The notes beneath the pieces are model-generated. The model worked only from the letters and a program-made list of their open reading frames with translations, ran no database searches and had not been told where the DNA came from. This document shows positions 60,374-64,000 of a stretch of DNA of 64,000 nucleotides, piece after piece (within the stretch, counting starts at the first letter, position 1; every line of letters begins with the position of its first letter). Source of the stretch: JBAOHV01 sp037045265 (GTDB lineage Bacteria; Actinomycetota; Acidimicrobiia; Acidimicrobiales; Microtrichaceae); the NCBI GenBank assembly GCA_037045265.1, contig JBAOHV010000016.1, forward strand, positions 124,001-188,000, in the 5' to 3' direction. A program made the translations under genes and the position numbers.

Positions 60374-63300
60374 GTCGTGGCCTCTGTTCGCGACCGCTGG
60401 TCCAGCACCATCAGCCAGCCGACCATGGCGACTCCGACCAACGACGCCAGCAGGCCCAGCCACTCGATCGGAGACCGACCGTAGGTGAGCGTCACCTGCT
60501 CCTCGGTGGGCACGACGACCATGAAGTTCGGGCTGACCCTGTATGGACCGTCCGCCCCGCTGACCGTCCAGTTCGGGAAGTAGCTGACCCTGACCAGGAC
60601 CGGCACCCCGACCTCGTCGACGCGGAACGACACGGAGTCGTCGTCCATGACGACATCGGTCACCTCGATCGCCGGATTCGGCGTGACAGGCACGTCGGGG
60701 TCGTCGGCGGCGACCCGGGCCCAGTTGTCGGGGCCGGAGGTGGCGATCGGCACCCCCCAGCGAGTGGGATCCATGTACCAATCGACCGCCGGGCCTGCGG
60801 TCTTCGGACCCGGCAGGCCTTGCGCCGCCTGCTGTTCGGTCGGGGCGATACGCTCGATGTCGTAGACCCAACCATCGATGTGGTCGTCCGCGTCCTCGAG
60901 CACGACCGGCTCGTTCTCCAGGGGCACCACGATGTCGGAGTCGGCCACCTGGAACACCACCCAGCGCTGCTGGTTGGACGCTCCCGTGTTGGAGTCGACG
61001 TAGGTGAAGGTCTCATCAGCTATCTGTGTGAGCCGGTCATCGCCGAGCGCCGCTTCTATCGCCTGGTCCGAGGTGGCCATGTAGTAGCGGACGCCCATCA
61101 TCTGGAGGTGCGAGATGCCGCGTTCGATGTCGAAGCCCTGGTAGGGCAGCTCTCGCTGGGCGCTCGACGACTGCGCCGACAGCTCGTTCTGGTTGAGGAA
61201 GTGGAACGGGGTCGTCGAGGAGGACTCGAAGTAGAGCCCTTCCATCGAACCGATGCAGCCGTCGGTGAAGTACGGCAGCAGCATCAGAGCCATAGGGGTG
61301 CCATAGCGCTGCAGGTCGCTCTCGTACTCCCACATCGCACGACCGCACCCGTGTTCGCGGCCGATGTCTCCCATCGTGTTGATGAGGCCCTCGAACTCCG
61401 GGTAGGCGTCCTTGCGTTCGAGGCCCGCGTAGTTCCAGCTTGCCCAGCTGTTGAGGATCGCCGTGTCGAACGACATTCCGGCCCAGTTGTAGACCGCACG
61501 CGAGGGGTTGTCCGGGTCGGTCCCAGGGGTTCCGCCGGGAAGCCAGCCCAACGCCCCGAACAACACGACTCCTGCTGCCAGTGCAGCCAGCCCGGTGCCG
61601 AACGCCGCGACCACGCTGGCGCGCCTGGGTTCACCCCACCACTCGAGAGCCGCGATCGCGACAGACCGGACGACCAGGGCGACGGCGAGCGCTGCCAGGA
61701 GGTAGAGCATCAGGTAGTAGAAGGGCAGCAGGCGCGCGTTCCAGAGCCGGTACTGCGGGAAGTACCTGAAGATCCAGGCGAACGCCATGACCGAGAGGGC
61801 CAGGAAGTAGCCCAGTCGGACCCTGTGGACCAGCACCAGGACGACCCCCAGGCCGGCCAGGGCGAACACCAGGTTCCGGTAGGGCATGCCACCGGAGTCG
61901 AGCGAGGAGTCGGCCAGCAGGTAGTCGCTGTAGCGGGTGTACTTCTCCCAGCCCATGTCGTTCATGTAGGTGCTGTTGGCGAAGAAGGGCAGGAACCACC
62001 ACAACGTCAGCAGGAATCCGACCGGGCCGACCACGGCACCCCAGCGAATGAGCCGCACGTCCCACCCGGCGGTGACCCCGACCGCCGCTGCAACCGCCAC
62101 GACCACCCACCACCACGGCCCGACGTCCACCAGCCCGAGCGCCGTGACCACGAGCACGACGCCGACGAACACCAGCGCGCTACCGGCTGTGACCATGCGG
62201 TGTGCCGGATCACGCCAGTAGCGGAGCACCGCTGGCTGGAATCCGCTGAACAGCGCAATCGCGACGAGTGACGCGACGGCCGGGAACAACCACTGCGGCA
62301 ACACGGTGTCGACCAGTGTGCCGACCACCGGGATGCGGTCCCCCGGCAGGACGATGAGGAGCGTCACCCCGACCATCGCACCAGCCACCACGCGGCCCGC
62401 TGTGTTCGAGTCCCACCAAGGGGTGCGGTCCTCCCTGCGGACGAACACCAGCACCACGACGGCGATGACGACGAAGATCGCGGGAATCAGGTGGCAGAGG
62501 ATGGTCAGGGCGAACAGCACTGCGCCGAGCGCCCGGTCGCGGCCGGTTCGGATGCCGCGGAACACCACGGCGAGGAACAGGAACGCGAACGTCAACGAGA
62601 TCGAGAAGGCGAACTCCCCTGCCATCGTCGAGGCCCCGTTGCCGCCGAGGATCGTGAAGCCCTTGTCGAAGATGAAGAACAGCGAGGCGACCGCCATGAG
62701 CGGTGGACCCGGAAACGGCACTCGTGCGGCGCGACCGAACAAGAACACCGCGATCGGCAGGGTGACCAACCCCGACACCGTGACGACCTTGAAGGCGATG
62801 TTGTAGGGAACCGGCAGCAGGAGCCCGGCCACGAACACCGCTGCGACGAGGACGAGCGGCCGGTACCACCTGCTCCCCACCCGATCGAGCAGGCGCCGCG
62901 TGCCGGCGAACAGCGCGACTCCCAGCGCCGCGCGCAGCAGCATGCCGAGGACGATGGCCGCTGCTCCGCCGTCCCACATGCCCGACCCGAACGAGAGCCA
63001 GACGATGATGAGCGATGGAACGACCATGTAATAGACGTAGATCGGAAACCCTGCGTACCAGTCGGGGGTCCAGCCGGTGATTCGCAACTGCGGCAACAGG
63101 TGGTCCATCAGGTAGCGCGGGCCCCAGACGTGGGCACCCATGTCGCCACCGGTCGGCGTCGTGTCGGCGAACACCAGCCCCGGGTTCAGCGACAGGAGGA
63201 CGAACAGGCTCGCCAGACCGACGACCGCCCAACTGCACCACGCCTCGATGCGGCGGGCCTGAGAGTCATCGTCCTCACCGGGATCATCAGGATCGAGATC

Positions 63301-63444
63301 GAGATCATCGGCCTCGTCGGCTGATTCCCGGCCATCGTCGGCGGGGTCGTCGAGCCCGACCGAGGCACGGTCCAGGTCGTCGCTCAGCTGGTCCAGGGGC
63401 GGCGCGTCCGCACCCGAGGACCCCTCGGGGGTCAGGTCGTCCAT
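60370..63444 (-). CDS. Very large polytopic membrane protein, PTPS-related (PF10131-like), possible GT-C glycosyltransferase
   Basis: A 1024-residue protein. An acidic N-terminal tail (DLDLDPDDPGEDDDSQARR) is followed by about 13 membrane helices. The first loop has DTTPTGGDMGAHVWGPRYLM and ITGWTPDWYAGFPIYVYYMV, the pattern of actinobacterial 6-pyruvoyl-tetrahydropterin-synthase-related membrane proteins, where an acidic first loop suggests a GT-C fold. The last third is extracytoplasmic, ending with one helix (LLASLVGVAMVGWLMVLDQR). It is translationally coupled to the GtrA-GT2 gene by GTGA. Confidence 0.83.
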   Translation of the reverse strand: MDDLTPEGSSGADAPPLDQLSDDLDRASVGLDDPADDGRESADEADDLDLDPDDPGEDDDSQARRIEAWCSWAVVGLASLFVLLSLNPGLVFADTTPTGGDMGAHVWGPRYLMDHLLPQLRITGWTPDWYAGFPIYVYYMVVPSLIIVWLSFGSGMWDGGAAAIVLGMLLRAALGVALFAGTRRLLDRVGSRWYRPLVLVAAVFVAGLLLPVPYNIAFKVVTVSGLVTLPIAVFLFGRAARVPFPGPPLMAVASLFFIFDKGFTILGGNGASTMAGEFAFSISLTFAFLFLAVVFRGIRTGRDRALGAVLFALTILCHLIPAIFVVIAVVVLVFVRREDRTPWWDSNTAGRVVAGAMVGVTLLIVLPGDRIPVVGTLVDTVLPQWLFPAVASLVAIALFSGFQPAVLRYWRDPAHRMVTAGSALVFVGVVLVVTALGLVDVGPWWWVVVAVAAAVGVTAGWDVRLIRWGAVVGPVGFLLTLWWFLPFFANSTYMNDMGWEKYTRYSDYLLADSSLDSGGMPYRNLVFALAGLGVVLVLVHRVRLGYFLALSVMAFAWIFRYFPQYRLWNARLLPFYYLMLYLLAALAVALVVRSVAIAALEWWGEPRRASVVAAFGTGLAALAAGVVLFGALGWLPGGTPGTDPDNPSRAVYNWAGMSFDTAILNSWASWNYAGLERKDAYPEFEGLINTMGDIGREHGCGRAMWEYESDLQRYGTPMALMLLPYFTDGCIGSMEGLYFESSSTTPFHFLNQNELSAQSSSAQRELPYQGFDIERGISHLQMMGVRYYMATSDQAIEAALGDDRLTQIADETFTYVDSNTGASNQQRWVVFQVADSDIVVPLENEPVVLEDADDHIDGWVYDIERIAPTEQQAAQGLPGPKTAGPAVDWYMDPTRWGVPIATSGPDNWARVAADDPDVPVTPNPAIEVTDVVMDDDSVSFRVDEVGVPVLVRVSYFPNWTVSGADGPYRVSPNFMVVVPTEEQVTLTYGRSPIEWLGLLASLVGVAMVGWLMVLDQRSRTEATT

Positions 63445-63525
63445 GGGCTCACCATCGTGGCACGAGGCGGAGGTGCCCGACGAGCACCAACGGGCGGATC
63501 ACGGATCCCGCTCAGGTGGGTCCTG

Positions 63526-63720
63526 TCAGGACGAGAGCGATCGCCGATACCTCGTCGGCACGGAGCTCAGGTCGTGCAGGACGCCGTCGAACTCGACCGA
63601 CTTGCCGTCACGGTGCCAACTCCTGGTGTCGCAGATGGAGCAGGACCGCATGGTCAGGTTGGATCCGTCGATGGTCAGCGCGATCTCGACCGTCTCGTTG
63701 CCACAGGCCCTGCACGTCAC
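63526..63720 (-). CDS. Small zinc-ribbon protein
   Basis: 64 residues, with a CxxC pair in VTCRACGNETVEIAL and a second pair in MRSCSICDTRSWHRDGKSVE, as in zinc ribbons. Function unknown. GTG 63720 follows GAGGAG. It is 81 bp upstream of the large membrane-protein gene and co-directional. Confidence 0.75.
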   Translation of the reverse strand: MTCRACGNETVEIALTIDGSNLTMRSCSICDTRSWHRDGKSVEFDGVLHDLSSVPTRYRRSLSS

Positions 63721-63888
63721 GTCGAAGCGCTCCTCGTCATGGTCACCGACCGACTCCCGGGCGGAGGTCCCGCTCGCACCTCCCCGGTCGGCACCGCCAT
63801 GTCGGAGCTGAGAGTCACCGCGCGAAATGGGCCGAACGGCCCCCTCGGAAGATTCGCCGTGCCGACCCGACAGTTTCCAGCCGAGCAG

Positions 63889-63927
63889 ATCAGGAGCTCG
63901 GGTACAGAATCAGGAGCTCAGGTACAG
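63889..63927. repeat. Tandem 20-bp repeat spanning the CPBP stop codon
   Basis: ATCAGGAGCTCGGGTACAGA (63889-63908) is followed by a copy with one mismatch in the first 19 bases (63909-63927). The TGA stop at 63912-63910 is in the second copy. The first copy supplies a further TGA 20 nt downstream. Confidence 0.85.
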
Positions 63928-64000
63928 CAGCACGACCGTCGCCATGTTGAACCCGATGTGGGCGAACACGGATGCACCCAGCCTGCGGGTCACCGACGCC
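63910..64000 (-). CDS. CPBP intramembrane metalloprotease, C-terminal fragment (truncated by window end)
   Basis: Only the last 30 residues are visible: ASVTRRLGASVFAHIGFNMA and TVVLLYLSS. The His-x-x-x-Asn in FAHIGFNMA inside a hydrophobic helix is typical of the last conserved motif of the CPBP (Abi/CAAX protease) family. The rest lies beyond 64000. Confidence 0.6.
   Translation of the reverse strand, partial: ASVTRRLGASVFAHIGFNMATVVLLYLSS

Noticed and set aside
60229..62271. 680-residue open frame opposite the large membrane protein
   Set aside because: Low-complexity Arg/Asp/His-rich shadow of a GC-rich gene on the other strand.

Overview
This 64-kb window is high-GC chromosomal DNA, densely coded, mostly on the minus strand. 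It looks like a free-living actinobacterium, probably of the Acidimicrobiia type. The reasons are the actinobacterial order argS-lysA-hom-thrC-(thrB position)-rho-rpmE-prfA-prmC, an F420-linked FrhB protein, many GTG starts, a HemD/winged-helix fusion beside nirBD, and a phosphomannose/SAH-hydrolase neighbourhood like that of mycobacteria. No mobile element, phage, CRISPR array or rRNA is visible. One tRNA (Arg-CCG) is present.

Layout. 1-4300: a branched-chain amino-acid-type ABC transporter (LivG partial, LivH-LivM fusion, LivK lipoprotein) facing an N-acyl-amino-acid amidohydrolase (4556-6286). 6230-9337: two initiating sugar-phosphate transferases (WecA-like and WbaP-like). 9342-13215: glyA, rpiB, a thiolase-like gene and a cNMP-binding protein. 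13265-27111: a translation and aspartate-family block (prmC, prfA, an unknown, rpmE2, rho, a phosphoglycerate-mutase-like putative homoserine kinase, a second LivK-like lipoprotein, thrC, hom, lysA, argS), with tRNA-Arg just beyond argS. 27405-37070: a six-gene nitrate/nitrite cluster (nirB, nirD, hemD-wHTH, dmsBC fusion, nasA, nirK-like) in which the first five genes overlap by 4 bp. 37250-42140: an LCP cell-wall ligase, an acyl-CoA dehydrogenase with a TetR-like operator, FrhB and small proteins. 42231-49410: a Flp-like prepilin with a Thr-rich stalk, ftsX, ftsE, prfB, secA and comF. 49435-53989: an SDR, an OatA-like acyltransferase and ahcY. 54180-56317: a YceI-cytochrome c-copper monooxygenase fusion. 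56398-63444: sugar isomerase, Trm112, phosphomannomutase, GtrA-GT2 and a giant membrane protein. The right edge holds a zinc ribbon and the end of a CPBP protease.

Two features run through the whole window. First, at least nine genes are interrupted by indels, nearly all of them single-base insertions. Nine fall in 315 bp of glyA and three in 175 bp of nasA. Because essential genes are hit and conserved protein sequence resumes after each one, consensus error is the likeliest cause; coordinates below are given for the repaired genes. Second, short tandem duplications recur at gene boundaries. Four of them span stop codons (thiolase, rpiB, ftsX, CPBP), and two lie in 5' leaders.

The best biological leads are the phosphoglycerate-mutase-like protein sitting exactly where thrB belongs, the quinol-type DmsBC fusion serving an assimilatory-looking nitrate reductase, the YceI-cytochrome-Cu-monooxygenase fusion, and the stalked prepilin.
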